A stretch of 13,702 bases of DNA from CAYJXJ01 sp964374095 (GCA_964374095.1 CAYJXJ010000126.1:1-13702), one strand, 5' to 3'; counted from the first letter of the stretch, positions 4,056 through 11,224 are shown. Notes: a model not told the origin generated them from the letters alone. Numbers and translations are program-made.

Positions 4056-7034
4056 ATGAGAAAGGGCTCCGGCAATCCTTTGACACTCCCGCTCCTCTGC
4101 GCCGCGGCTGCCGCGGGGGGAATTTTTCCCGGCCGATCGTGGTGCGCGGATCGGAGTCCCCGGACGCTCCCGGGGCACCGCGGACCGGTTCTGGCGGTGG
4201 CGTTTTCATCCGATGGCCGTCGCCTGGTTTCGGGCGCCAGGGACTCAACCGCGCGCGTCTGGGAAGTCTCTTCGGGCGGGTCACTCGCGGTTTTAAGGGG
4301 CCACGTCGGCGCGGTCCATGCCGTCGCCCTCGCGCCGGACGGCGGCACGGTCCTTTCCGGGGGAGCGGACGGCACCGTGCGCCTATGGGAGGCGCAGACC
4401 GGCCGGCTTCTGAAGGATTGGTCCGTCCACGAAAACGCCGTGCGGGCCGTCTCGTTCTCCCCCGACGGCAGGACCGCCCTTTCCGGCGGTTGGGATCGAA
4501 CTCTGAGGATTTGGGATGTCCGCGAACTGCGAGTTCTAGCCGCCGTGAAGGGCGGCCATTCCTGGGGAATCTACGCCGCGGCCTACTCGCCGGACGGCAA
4601 ACGAGTGCTCACGGGAAGCTTGGGCAACAATCTCATACTTTGGAAAGTCCCCGAGGGCGAAATTCTTGCGCGGTGGGCCGGGCCGGCCGCCGCTCCGGGT
4701 GAAGCGGAATCCTCGCGCGAAAAGGAGGGAAAGGTCCGCGGAAAGGTCCGCGAAAAGGTCCGCAAGGTTGTGCGTCTCGCGGCGCACGCGGTCGGGCATA
4801 AGGACAACGTGACAAGCGTCGCCTTCTCACCCAATGGCAGGGACGCGCTCAGCGGCGGGGAGGACGGGCAGGTGCGACTCTGGAGGGTCGACACCGGCAG
4901 GCAGACCGGAGTCTTCGGACATGGCGGGACGGTCAACGCCGTCGCCTTCTCCCGCGACGGCCGCCGGGCCCTCTCCGGAAGCGATAACGGCGCCATCAAG
5001 CTTTGGGAGCTCCCGAGTGGCGTCTTGGTCGAGAGTTGGGCGCCGCAGAAGGCCGGCGTCTCCTCGGTCGCGTTCTCCCCGGACGGACGCACGGCCGCAT
5101 GCGGGGGGCGCTCCGGCGCCGTGATCCTTTGGAACATCCCGGCGACCCGTGAGGGCGCGGACCCGCCGGAGGCAAGCGCGGCGACCGGGCCGGCGGCAAG
5201 CGATGATGAGGCGGCCCGGCTCTTCGAGAGCGTGGAAGCCGGCCGTCAGGTTGCGGCGCCCAAACCGACAGACATCGCGGCGATGGGCAAGGGCCCATCG
5301 TCCCCGGAGGGCGGCGTTGCTCCCATCCCGCAGGGGGCGATGGGCAAGGGCCCAGCGTTGGCGAAGGGCAATCGCCCACGGGCGAAGAAGGGCGCGGAGC
5401 CGCTTGCCGCCCCCGCGCCCCCGGAGCCCGCGGCGCCGGTCCCGCCGGAGTTGAAGGCGGTCCAGGAAACGCCGGCGGCCCCGGTCCGGCCGCAACTCTC
5501 GCCGCGGCCGGTCGACGTGGTGGGCCCTCAAAACAACGACCTCGAGCGCTTCAGTTGGGTCGCCCCCGTCCTCTGGGGCTGCGTGGCTCTTTGCGTTCTA
5601 ACCCTCCTCTTCGGGGCGGTCAAGGGGTTTCGAAGCGTTTCCATGGAGGGCGACCTCGCCGTCCTCAACCAGCCGGGCGCGGCGCCGGCCCAAGTCGAAG
5701 CGGCCTTGGGGCGATTCCTCGCCCGGGGAGGGGACCCGCGCGCCCTGCCCATCGAACCGCTCTATGGCGCCTTCGGCGCCCTCGGACGAGCGCGCGAGCT
5801 TCTGAAGCTTCAGGGTCTGACGGCGCCGCAGAAGCTGGCCCTGGCGCGGCGCTTCTCGGAAACCGGCCAGCATACGGAGGCGCTCAGCCTCCTGCTCGAC
5901 GATGCGCTGATCGACGCCTGCAGCCGGGAGGAGACCCTGACCGCCGAGGTCATCCGCATCCACGAGCGGGCCGGCAAGTTCGCCAAGCTCATCGGACGCC
6001 TTTCGGCCCAGAGCGCGGAGGTCGCCAGGGCCTACGCCAGGTCGCTGCTCTGGATGGACCGCGCGCTGGCCTGCGCCGAGATGCTCCTCGCCCGCTCCGC
6101 CCGAACCCCCGAAGAGGAGAGCCTTCTAAAGGAAGCCCTCACCCGTTCCCGGCCTCCCGGGGGGGCGCAAAATCCCGCGCCCGTCGTATCCGCCGCGCCG
6201 GACCCGAAGCCCTCGGGCATCGCGCACGGCCGGCCGGCGAAGACCCTGCTGGGAGGCAAGTACGAGCTGGGCAAGAGCCTCGGCGAGGGCGGCATGGGCA
6301 TGGTCTATGAAGGCTTCGAGCCGCGGCTGTCGCGCCGCGTGGCGATCAAGCAGATGCGCCCCGAGCTGCGCGGCTCCCCGCGGGACCGCGAGCGCTTCAT
6401 CACCGAGGCCCGGATGATCGCGCGGGTGCGGCATCCCTATATCGTGACGATCCACGACATCCTCGAAGAGGGGGGGGAACTCTACCTGGTCCTCGATCAC
6501 GTCGAGGGCCGGTCTCTCGGCGCCCTGCTGCAGGAGAAGGGGAAGCTCTCCCTGACGGAGTCCAAGGAGCTCCTGCGCTACGTCTGCGAAGCCGTGGACT
6601 TCGCGCACCGCCAAAAGGTCCTCCACCGCGACCTCAAGCCCGCCAATGTCATGGTCAACAAGGAAGGCTTCGCGCTGGTGATGGACTTCGGCCTCGCCCG
6701 CGAAGTCAAGGAAACCTTGTCGCGCATCACGCACCGGGATACCTCGGGCTCACCCGCCTACATGGCGCCCGAGCAGCATCTGGGAGAGACCGCGCGCTCA
6801 TCGGACATCTACGCCATCGGCATCATGCTCTACGAGATGGTGACGGGCAACCTCCCCTTCCGAGGACCCGATTTCCTAAGTCAGAAAGAGCGGCGCCGCT
6901 ACCGGCCGGCCTCCGAGTCCGTGGCGGGACTTTCCGCGCGCTGCGATGAGTTGATCGCCGCGGCCCTCGACCCCGATCCGGCCGGCAGGATCGAAACCGC
7001 CACGGATTTCTTCCAGCGTCTGCGCGTCGTCTAG
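4056..7034 (+). CDS. Receptor-like WD40 propeller / transmembrane / Ser-Thr protein kinase
   Basis: A 992-residue single-pass membrane kinase. Residues 1-31 look like a Sec signal peptide (RK, then LTLPLLCAAAAAGG). Residues 41-362 contain seven WD40 repeats, each with an AVAFSPDG-like strand and a closing (R)LW/IW, enough for a closed propeller. A basic insert of three KVR units (226-236) lies between blades 4 and 5. A Pro/Ala linker (363-500) leads to one transmembrane helix (501-523), then a helical TPR-like region (about 530-690). A complete Hanks-type kinase occupies 736-990: GEGGMG (743-748), K765, HRD with D859, DFG with D877, and YMAPEQ. If the topology is right, the propeller is periplasmic and the kinase cytoplasmic, reversing the common kinase-first order. 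The start is ATG 4056, which gives a good signal peptide, though no Shine-Dalgarno sequence is present. An in-frame TTG at 4011 would bury the signal. Substrate and ligand are unknown. Confidence 0.93.
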   Translation: MRKGSGNPLTLPLLCAAAAAGGIFPGRSWCADRSPRTLPGHRGPVLAVAFSSDGRRLVSGARDSTARVWEVSSGGSLAVLRGHVGAVHAVALAPDGGTVLSGGADGTVRLWEAQTGRLLKDWSVHENAVRAVSFSPDGRTALSGGWDRTLRIWDVRELRVLAAVKGGHSWGIYAAAYSPDGKRVLTGSLGNNLILWKVPEGEILARWAGPAAAPGEAESSREKEGKVRGKVREKVRKVVRLAAHAVGHKDNVTSVAFSPNGRDALSGGEDGQVRLWRVDTGRQTGVFGHGGTVNAVAFSRDGRRALSGSDNGAIKLWELPSGVLVESWAPQKAGVSSVAFSPDGRTAACGGRSGAVILWNIPATREGADPPEASAATGPAASDDEAARLFESVEAGRQVAAPKPTDIAAMGKGPSSPEGGVAPIPQGAMGKGPALAKGNRPRAKKGAEPLAAPAPPEPAAPVPPELKAVQETPAAPVRPQLSPRPVDVVGPQNNDLERFSWVAPVLWGCVALCVLTLLFGAVKGFRSVSMEGDLAVLNQPGAAPAQVEAALGRFLARGGDPRALPIEPLYGAFGALGRARELLKLQGLTAPQKLALARRFSETGQHTEALSLLLDDALIDACSREETLTAEVIRIHERAGKFAKLIGRLSAQSAEVARAYARSLLWMDRALACAEMLLARSARTPEEESLLKEALTRSRPPGGAQNPAPVVSAAPDPKPSGIAHGRPAKTLLGGKYELGKSLGEGGMGMVYEGFEPRLSRRVAIKQMRPELRGSPRDRERFITEARMIARVRHPYIVTIHDILEEGGELYLVLDHVEGRSLGALLQEKGKLSLTESKELLRYVCEAVDFAHRQKVLHRDLKPANVMVNKEGFALVMDFGLAREVKETLSRITHRDTSGSPAYMAPEQHLGETARSSDIYAIGIMLYEMVTGNLPFRGPDFLSQKERRRYRPASESVAGLSARCDELIAAALDPDPAGRIETATDFFQRLRVV
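4731..4766 (+). repeat. Three tandem 12-nt units encoding KVR repeats
   Basis: The unit AAGGTCCGCGGA, AAGGTCCGCGAA, AAGGTCCGCAAG repeats in frame and gives KVRG-KVRE-KVRK in the loop between WD40 blades 4 and 5. In-frame slippage could change the length of this basic loop. Confidence 0.8.
5279..5354 (+). repeat. Pair of 19-bp direct repeats in the kinase linker
   Basis: GGCGATGGGCAAGGGCCCA occurs at 5279-5297 and again at 5336-5354. The offset is 57 bp, exactly 19 codons, so both copies encode AMGKGP (residues 409-414 and 428-433). The first copy extends into a hairpin, CGATGGGC/GCCCATCG (5281-5288 and 5293-5300). The linker lies just before the transmembrane helix. Confidence 0.8.
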
Positions 7035-7084
7035 TCGGGGTCGGGTCTCAACATTCAACACATTCGACATTCCGTCGGATGATG

Positions 7085-7120
7085 AGGCCTGCCCCTCCAA
7101 TTATCGGTTGCGCGGGTCCC
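7085..7120 (+). other. Copy A of a repeated 36-nt element (in-frame peptide RPAPPIIGCAGP)
   Basis: This stretch aligns without gaps to 9062-9097 in front of the helicase gene. The first 12 matching bases, GCCTGCCCCTCC in copy B and GGCCTGCCCCTCC here, are followed by a diverged middle and a GCGCxGGxCC end. Read in the frame of the downstream gene it gives RPAPPIIGCAGP. It lies just upstream of the predicted promoter of the secreted orphan gene. Confidence 0.55.
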
Positions 7121-7126
7121 CGTTCG

Positions 7127-7135
7127 TGGTACAAT
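7127..7135 (+). promoter_or_regulatory. Extended -10 promoter of the secreted orphan gene
   Basis: TGGTACAAT is a TGn extended -10. It ends 6 nt before the ATG at 7142, so transcription should begin at about the A of the start codon and give a leaderless message. A weak -35 (TTGCGC, 7108-7113) lies 16 bp upstream. Confidence 0.6.
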
Positions 7136-7141
7136 AGGCCT

Positions 7142-7744
7142 ATGCCGATACTAGGTCCGCTGGTCCTCGCCGCCTCCCTTCTCCACGCCCGGGCCCCGGA
7201 GCTCCGGGTTCCGGAGGAGCTCGCGCGCGGGTTGGATCGCGCGGCGCTGGAGCGGCGCGTGGGGGAACTCTCCCGCCGGGTCCTGGAGCCGCAAGCCGCG
7301 CCCGTCGCGGCCGCGGGGACGTGCTATCGCCTGCACCGCGCCGTGACTTGGAAGCCCGAGACCGGCGGGGAGACGGACTGGAAGCCCTATCATGAGTGGA
7401 GCTCCTACGTCTCGGCCGCGCTTATCCCCAACATCCACGGCATCATGACCCCCTGGTCCTACAAGGTTCGCGCCGAAAACCTCTGGATGACGGACCTGCG
7501 CCTCGACGGCGGCAGGCTCTCCTGCAAGCTCACCTTCGAGAAGAACGACTTTCCCATGGACGACCAATGGGACGAGCTCTGGAGCCGCCCCGCGTCCTTT
7601 GGCCTCGGCGTTCCCGTCGTCTACGCGAGCCGCATACTCGACCGGGACTTTCGCGCCGTGGTGACGCTCTCCATCGAGCCGCGCGCCCAGCTTTGCTCCA
7701 TGCCCCGCATCAACCGGGAAGGGTTGACGCTCCCGCGGGATTAG
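7142..7744 (+). CDS. Secreted protein of unknown function
   Basis: A 200-residue protein I do not recognise. Residues 1-17 form a short hydrophobic signal peptide (PILGPLVLAASLLHARA). Residues 20-58 are a charged helical segment. The rest is rich in tryptophan and strand-forming residues (VTWKPETGGETDWKPYHEW; MTPWSYKVRAENLWMTDLRL), suggesting a beta-sandwich-like fold. Cysteines at 61, 128 and 185 could allow a disulfide in the periplasm. No catalytic motif is visible. The start is ATG 7142 because the signal peptide begins there and the -10 is 6 nt upstream. An in-frame ATG at 7079 would add 21 residues (MMRPAPPIIGCAGPRS...) that disrupt the signal but resemble a segment before the helicase gene. 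The gene is 107 bp downstream of the kinase gene and converges on the cardiolipin synthase gene. Confidence 0.7.
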   Translation: MPILGPLVLAASLLHARAPELRVPEELARGLDRAALERRVGELSRRVLEPQAAPVAAAGTCYRLHRAVTWKPETGGETDWKPYHEWSSYVSAALIPNIHGIMTPWSYKVRAENLWMTDLRLDGGRLSCKLTFEKNDFPMDDQWDELWSRPASFGLGVPVVYASRILDRDFRAVVTLSIEPRAQLCSMPRINREGLTLPRD

Positions 7745-7750
7745 GGAGGC

Positions 7751-7782
7751 CGACTTTACCTCCACGAGTGGAGGTAAAGTCG
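7751..7782. terminator. Perfect 15-bp inverted repeat between convergent genes, likely bidirectional transcript-end hairpin
   Basis: CGACTTTACCTCCAC (7751-7765) and GTGGAGGTAAAGTCG (7768-7782) are perfectly complementary with only GA between them. The repeat starts 6 bp after the stop of the secreted orphan gene and ends 14 bp before the stop of the cardiolipin synthase gene, so it would fold at the 3' end of both messages. It has no flanking U-tract on either strand, so intrinsic termination is uncertain. It may instead stabilise 3' ends. The stem contains GGAGGT and its complement. Confidence 0.6.
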
Positions 7783-7796
7783 CGAGGACAAGCCCC

Positions 7797-8969
7797 TTAG
7801 AAAAAGTACCGGAACGTGTAGAACAAGCGCTCGAAGAACCGGTCCACGAGCGAGCGCCGCCGCCAGGCCTCCAGCGTCAGCTCCCGCGACCGCCCCAAGT
7901 CCTCCTCGAGCTTGCAGGCGGTCTCCTTGGCGAGGCCGTCATCGAGGGCATGGAGGTTCACCTCGAGGTTGTGCAGGAGGCTGCGGTGGTCGAGGTTGTA
8001 GGTGCCGACCGCGCACCAGCGCCGGTCGATGACCGCGGTCTTGGCGTGCATCATGGGGCCCGGCCATTCGAAGAGGCGCGCGCCGTTGCGCAGGAGGAAA
8101 TCGTAGCGGTAGCGGCCCGCGTACCAGGCCGCGGTCACGTCGGAACGCCCCGGGACCAGCAGGCGCACGTCGCAGCCCCGCTTCGTCGCGGCGGCCAGCG
8201 CCCGGCGTATGCCGCGGTCGGGGATGAAGTAGGCGTTGGCGATGAGCACCTCGAACTGGGCCGCGCGCAGGACGTGCAGGTAGGCGAAGCGGATCTGGTA
8301 GCGGTTGAGGAACTCCTGGTTGCCCGCGACCCAGACCCGGGCCGTCCCGGGGGCGCGCTCCGGGTGGCCGACGCTGGTGAACCAGCGCTGGGTTTCGCGG
8401 AACCAGACCATGCGAAAGAGCCGCTCGAGCTCGAAGGCCGCGGGGCCTTCCACGCGAACGTGCGCGTCGTGCCACCCTTGCCCGCCGTCGGCCACGGGCC
8501 GGTGGTGGTCGGAGATGTTGACCCCGCCGGTGAAGCCCACGCGGCCGTCCACGACGAGGATCTTGCGGTGGCTGCGCCGGCCCCAAGACCAGCGCGGCCG
8601 CCAGGGGGCGACCGGGTGGTATTCGAGCAGTTGCACGCCCGCGTTGCGCAGGTGGGTCAAGACCACGGGGTTGATGTCCATCGAGCCGAGCGAGTCGATG
8701 ATCACCCGGACCCGCACCCCGGCGCGGGCGCGCTCGACGAGGCGCTCGGCGAACTCATGGCCGGTGCGGTCGCTCTTGAAGATGTAGGTCTCCAGGTGGA
8801 TGGTGTCCTGGGCCGACGCGACGGCCGCCAGCATCGAGTCGAGGGCTTGGCCGGGCTCCCACAGCAGGGTCAGGCGGTTGCCGCCGACGTAGCGGTCGAG
8901 GTGTTTGGCGAGGTCGCCGGAGCCGGGAGGGGGCCGGCGCAAGAGCCCGCGGATGCCGGCTAGCTCCAT
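7797..8969 (-). CDS. Cardiolipin synthase, phospholipase D family (ClsB-like)
   Basis: A 390-residue phospholipase D superfamily enzyme with two complete HKD motifs: H134-K136-D141 (SHRKILVVDGRVGFTGGVNISD region) and H308-K310-D315 (MMHAKTAVIDRRWCAVGTYNLDHRS region). The N-terminal part (IHLETYIFKSDRTG at 57-70) and the overall length match bacterial cardiolipin synthases that lack the N-terminal transmembrane pair, as in ClsB. It would join phospholipids such as phosphatidylglycerol to form cardiolipin at the inner membrane. The C-terminal end is aromatic and basic (RFFERLFYTFRYFF), possibly a membrane-associating amphipathic helix. The ATG at 8969 has no Shine-Dalgarno sequence but has an extended -10 ending 7 nt upstream. 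The gene diverges from the helicase gene across 137 bp. Another phospholipase D activity is possible, but the motif spacing favours Cls. Confidence 0.88.
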   Translation of the reverse strand: MELAGIRGLLRRPPPGSGDLAKHLDRYVGGNRLTLLWEPGQALDSMLAAVASAQDTIHLETYIFKSDRTGHEFAERLVERARAGVRVRVIIDSLGSMDINPVVLTHLRNAGVQLLEYHPVAPWRPRWSWGRRSHRKILVVDGRVGFTGGVNISDHHRPVADGGQGWHDAHVRVEGPAAFELERLFRMVWFRETQRWFTSVGHPERAPGTARVWVAGNQEFLNRYQIRFAYLHVLRAAQFEVLIANAYFIPDRGIRRALAAATKRGCDVRLLVPGRSDVTAAWYAGRYRYDFLLRNGARLFEWPGPMMHAKTAVIDRRWCAVGTYNLDHRSLLHNLEVNLHALDDGLAKETACKLEEDLGRSRELTLEAWRRRSLVDRFFERLFYTFRYFF

Positions 8970-8976
8970 GGCTGCG

Positions 8977-8985
8977 AGTATAACA
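8977..8985 (-). promoter_or_regulatory. Extended -10 promoter of the cardiolipin synthase gene
   Basis: On the minus strand the sequence is TGTTATACT, a TGn extended -10, followed by 7 nt and the ATG at 8969. This spacing predicts a leaderless or nearly leaderless message. Confidence 0.6.
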
Positions 8986-9050
8986 AATCGCTTCGACGGG
9001 GGCCGAGACCTGCGCTGGGAGGGACCAACCCATAGCCTCGCTCAATCAAA

Positions 9051-9059
9051 TGATAAGAT
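9051..9059 (+). promoter_or_regulatory. Candidate extended -10 of the helicase gene
   Basis: TGATAAGAT matches TGn plus a TANNNT -10. Transcription would begin near 9066, inside the repeated element, giving a leader of about 40 nt before the ATG at 9107. No -35 is evident. Confidence 0.4.
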
Positions 9060-9061
9060 GG

Positions 9062-9097
9062 GCGCCTGCCCCTCCGGTAATTGGAAGCGCAGGACCG
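9062..9097 (+). other. Copy B of the repeated 36-nt element (in-frame peptide APAPPVIGSAGP)
   Basis: This is the partner of 7085-7120. In the helicase frame, open from ATG 9050, it reads APAPPVIGSAGP. The last 11 codons of the two copies differ at nine bases: seven at third codon positions, two at first and none at second. At RNA level CCTGC (9066-9070) can also pair with GCAGG (9089-9093), and the other copy keeps this pairing with one G-U wobble. Confidence 0.55.
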
Positions 9098-9106
9098 AAG
9101 AAAACC

Positions 9107-11014
9107 ATGGCCAAGGATGACATGCGGCGGCACTTCGACCGCCTGCAGGAGCTCATCGATCTCGAGCGCGCGGCCGAACGCGCGGAGAACATGCGCGAGC
9201 TCCACCGCTACCCCTTGGAGACGCGCGTGGCCCTCGGCAAGACCGTCACCGGCCTCAAAATGGATTCGGTCGAGGAGGGGGCCGGCGGCATGACGCTGCT
9301 GCGCCTCTCGCGCGCGGCCGCGGACGAGGAACTCTCTCCCTTCCATTCGATGGGGCCGGGAGACGTGGTTCATCTTACCTTCCCGGCGGCCGTCGAGCCC
9401 CGGGACTCCGACGCCACGCTCTACCGCGTGGACGAATACGCGGTGACGGCGGCCTTGAACGGGCCGCCTCCCTCCCGGCTCGCCTCCGGCTGTCAGATCG
9501 ATCTGATCGGTTCCGAGGCGACCTACAAGGCGATGAAGCGGGCCCTGACCACCGTCTCGGAGTCCAAGCGCGACCGCTTGGCCGCCCTCCGCGACATTTG
9601 TCTGGGGCGCAAGGATCCCAAGATCATCGGGCGCAAAATGGGTCTGCGTTTCCATAATGAAGCCCTCAACGAGTTCCAGCGCGCCGCCGTCGAGCAGGCC
9701 CTCCGGGCCGAGGACGTGGCCCTGGTCCACGGGCCGCCGGGGACGGGCAAGACCACCGTGCTCGTCGAGATCACCCGCCACTGCGCCGGGCGGGGGATGA
9801 AGATTCTCGCCACCGCCCCCTCCAATATCGCGGTCGACAACATGCTCGAGAAGCTCCTCGACTCCGGGCTGCGCGTCGTGCGGCTCGGCCACCCCGCCCG
9901 CACCCTCGAGAGCCTGCGCGAGCGCAACCTCGCGCATCTCGTCGAGCGCGATCCCGCCTACTATGAGGTGATCGAGCTCGACGCTTGGCGCGACCGCCTG
10001 TCCAAGCGGGCCTCGCGCTTCGGCAGGGGCCAACTCGGCTATGACGAGCGCCAAGAGCGCCAGCGGGATCTGCGCAAACTCTGGCGGCAGGCCCGGGACA
10101 TCGAGGGCGAGATTTCCCAGCGCATCGTGGACTCGGCCCAGGTGGTTCTGGCGACCCACGCCGGAATCCCCCGGCGGCTGGTGACCGGGGATTTCGACCT
10201 CGTGGCCATGGACGAAGCCTCCCAGGCGACCGAGCCCCTCTCCTGGGTTCCCCTGACCTTCGCCCGCAAGGTCGTCTTCGCGGGCGACTCCATGCAGCTG
10301 CCGCCGACCATCTACTCCAAGGAGGCCGTGGCGGGGGGGTTGGCCGTCACGCTCTTCGAGCGGCTTAAGTCGATTCTTCCGGATGACCTGCAAACCCTGC
10401 TCAGGGTGCAGTACCGGATGCACGAGGCCATCATGGGCTTCTCCTCGGAGCAGTTCTACGAGGGGCGGCTTATCGCCCACGAGTCGGTGAAGTCCCACAC
10501 GGCCTGCGAACTCGACGGCGCCAAGAATACCGAGCTCACCCGCGCGCCCCTCCACTTCATCGACACCGCCGGGTCGGGTTTCGAGGAGTCCTGGAACGAT
10601 TTGCTGGAGAGCCGCCAAAACGAGGGAGAAGCGAATCTCGCGGTAAAGATTCTAGAGGAACTGCTCTCCGCGGGCCTGGGCCCCCGCCAAGTCGCCATCC
10701 TGACTCCCTACGTGGCGCAGGCGCGCCTGCTCAAGTCCAAGGCGCGCCTATCGGGAGTCGAGATCGGCTCGGTGGACGGCTTCCAGGGGCGCGAGAAGGA
10801 GGCGACGATCGTCTCCCTGGTGCGGTCCAACCGCGACGCCGAGGTGGGGTTTCTATCCGATACCCGGCGGCTCAACGTGGCCCTGACCCGGGCGCGGCGC
10901 CTGCTCATCGTGATCGGGGATTCCGCCACGCTGGGCCAGCACCCGTTCTACGCCCGCTTCATCGAATACGCCGACGCCCGGAGCGGGCACCGTTCGGCGT
11001 ATGAGTGGCTCTAG
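9107..11014 (+). CDS. Superfamily 1B helicase, UPF1/IGHMBP2-like
   Basis: A 635-residue ATP-dependent DNA or RNA helicase of the UPF1-like group. All motifs are present: Q-motif region NEFQRAAVEQAL (188-199), Walker A GPPGTGKT (209-216), motif Ia APSNIAVDNM (237-246), Walker B MDEAS (368-372), motif III AGDSMQLPPT (392-401), motif IV QYRMHEAI (435-442), motif V VDGFQGREKEATIVSLVRSN (556-575), and motif VI LNVALTRARRLLIVIGD (589-605). The N-terminal 1-180 carries a small beta-rich domain like the one preceding the helicase core in IGHMBP2/SMUBP-2. Bacterial members are often single genes of undefined role in nucleic-acid metabolism. The start is ATG 9107 (MAKDDMRRHF). An in-frame ATG at 9050 would add 19 residues containing the repeated PAPPVIGSAGP peptide. 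The gene is convergent with the HicA-like gene, 12 bp away. Confidence 0.93.
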   Translation: MAKDDMRRHFDRLQELIDLERAAERAENMRELHRYPLETRVALGKTVTGLKMDSVEEGAGGMTLLRLSRAAADEELSPFHSMGPGDVVHLTFPAAVEPRDSDATLYRVDEYAVTAALNGPPPSRLASGCQIDLIGSEATYKAMKRALTTVSESKRDRLAALRDICLGRKDPKIIGRKMGLRFHNEALNEFQRAAVEQALRAEDVALVHGPPGTGKTTVLVEITRHCAGRGMKILATAPSNIAVDNMLEKLLDSGLRVVRLGHPARTLESLRERNLAHLVERDPAYYEVIELDAWRDRLSKRASRFGRGQLGYDERQERQRDLRKLWRQARDIEGEISQRIVDSAQVVLATHAGIPRRLVTGDFDLVAMDEASQATEPLSWVPLTFARKVVFAGDSMQLPPTIYSKEAVAGGLAVTLFERLKSILPDDLQTLLRVQYRMHEAIMGFSSEQFYEGRLIAHESVKSHTACELDGAKNTELTRAPLHFIDTAGSGFEESWNDLLESRQNEGEANLAVKILEELLSAGLGPRQVAILTPYVAQARLLKSKARLSGVEIGSVDGFQGREKEATIVSLVRSNRDAEVGFLSDTRRLNVALTRARRLLIVIGDSATLGQHPFYARFIEYADARSGHRSAYEWL

Positions 11015-11026
11015 CGGGCGGCGGCC

Positions 11027-11215
11027 CTAATCGGGCAGGTCGATGCCGAGGGCCCTGCAGATCTTGCGGGCCGCGAAGTCTTCCATCTCGGGATGGCGGG
11101 TGACCGGCACTTCTTTCTGCGTTGCCGGGTTGGTGTAAATCGAGTACTTTCCGCCCTCCCGGACGAGGAGGCAGCCCTTGTCCGTGAGGTGCTTCACGAG
11201 GTCTCTGCGCTTCAT
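11027..11215 (-). CDS. HicA-like (YcfA family) mRNA-interferase fold protein with catalytic His replaced
   Basis: A 62-residue protein of the HicA double-stranded RNA-binding-like fold. The family pattern is clear: MKRRDLVKHLTDKGC at the start, VREGG (18-22), SIYTNP (25-30), and a C-terminal ARKICRALGI helix (48-57). HicA toxins cleave mRNA using a histidine directly after the GG-x turn. Here the segment is GGKYSIY, so position 24 is tyrosine, encoded TAC. No HicB antitoxin gene lies on either side. An inactive or repurposed RNA-binding protein is therefore more likely than a live toxin. The ATG at 11215 has an extended -10 ending 9 nt upstream and no Shine-Dalgarno sequence. It is divergent from spoVG and convergent with the helicase gene. 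Confidence 0.82.
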   Translation of the reverse strand: MKRRDLVKHLTDKGCLLVREGGKYSIYTNPATQKEVPVTRHPEMEDFAARKICRALGIDLPD

Positions 11216-11224
11216 CTTGAGCCC

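Noticed and set aside
4056..4160. Lipoprotein signal on the WD40 kinase (cysteine in PLLC)
   Set aside because: The residues before the cysteine do not fit a lipobox, and the cysteine lies early in the hydrophobic core. An ordinary Sec signal with cleavage near residue 31 fits better.
3931..4284. N-terminal extension of the SIS protein up to 4284
   Set aside because: It would overlap the first 229 bp of the divergent kinase gene and adds an Arg/Pro-rich segment absent from the family. The SIS family start fits 3930 or 3903.
7045..7077. Three ACATTC repeats after the kinase gene as a possible binding array
   Set aside because: Spacing is uneven (9 and 7 bp) and the motif is short. There is no supporting symmetry or promoter overlap.
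8960..10618. A 552-codon open frame antisense to the helicase gene
   Set aside because: It has no recognisable motifs and repeats antisense-type composition (G, H, V, E rich). The plus strand carries a complete set of helicase motifs, so this is a GC-rich shadow frame.
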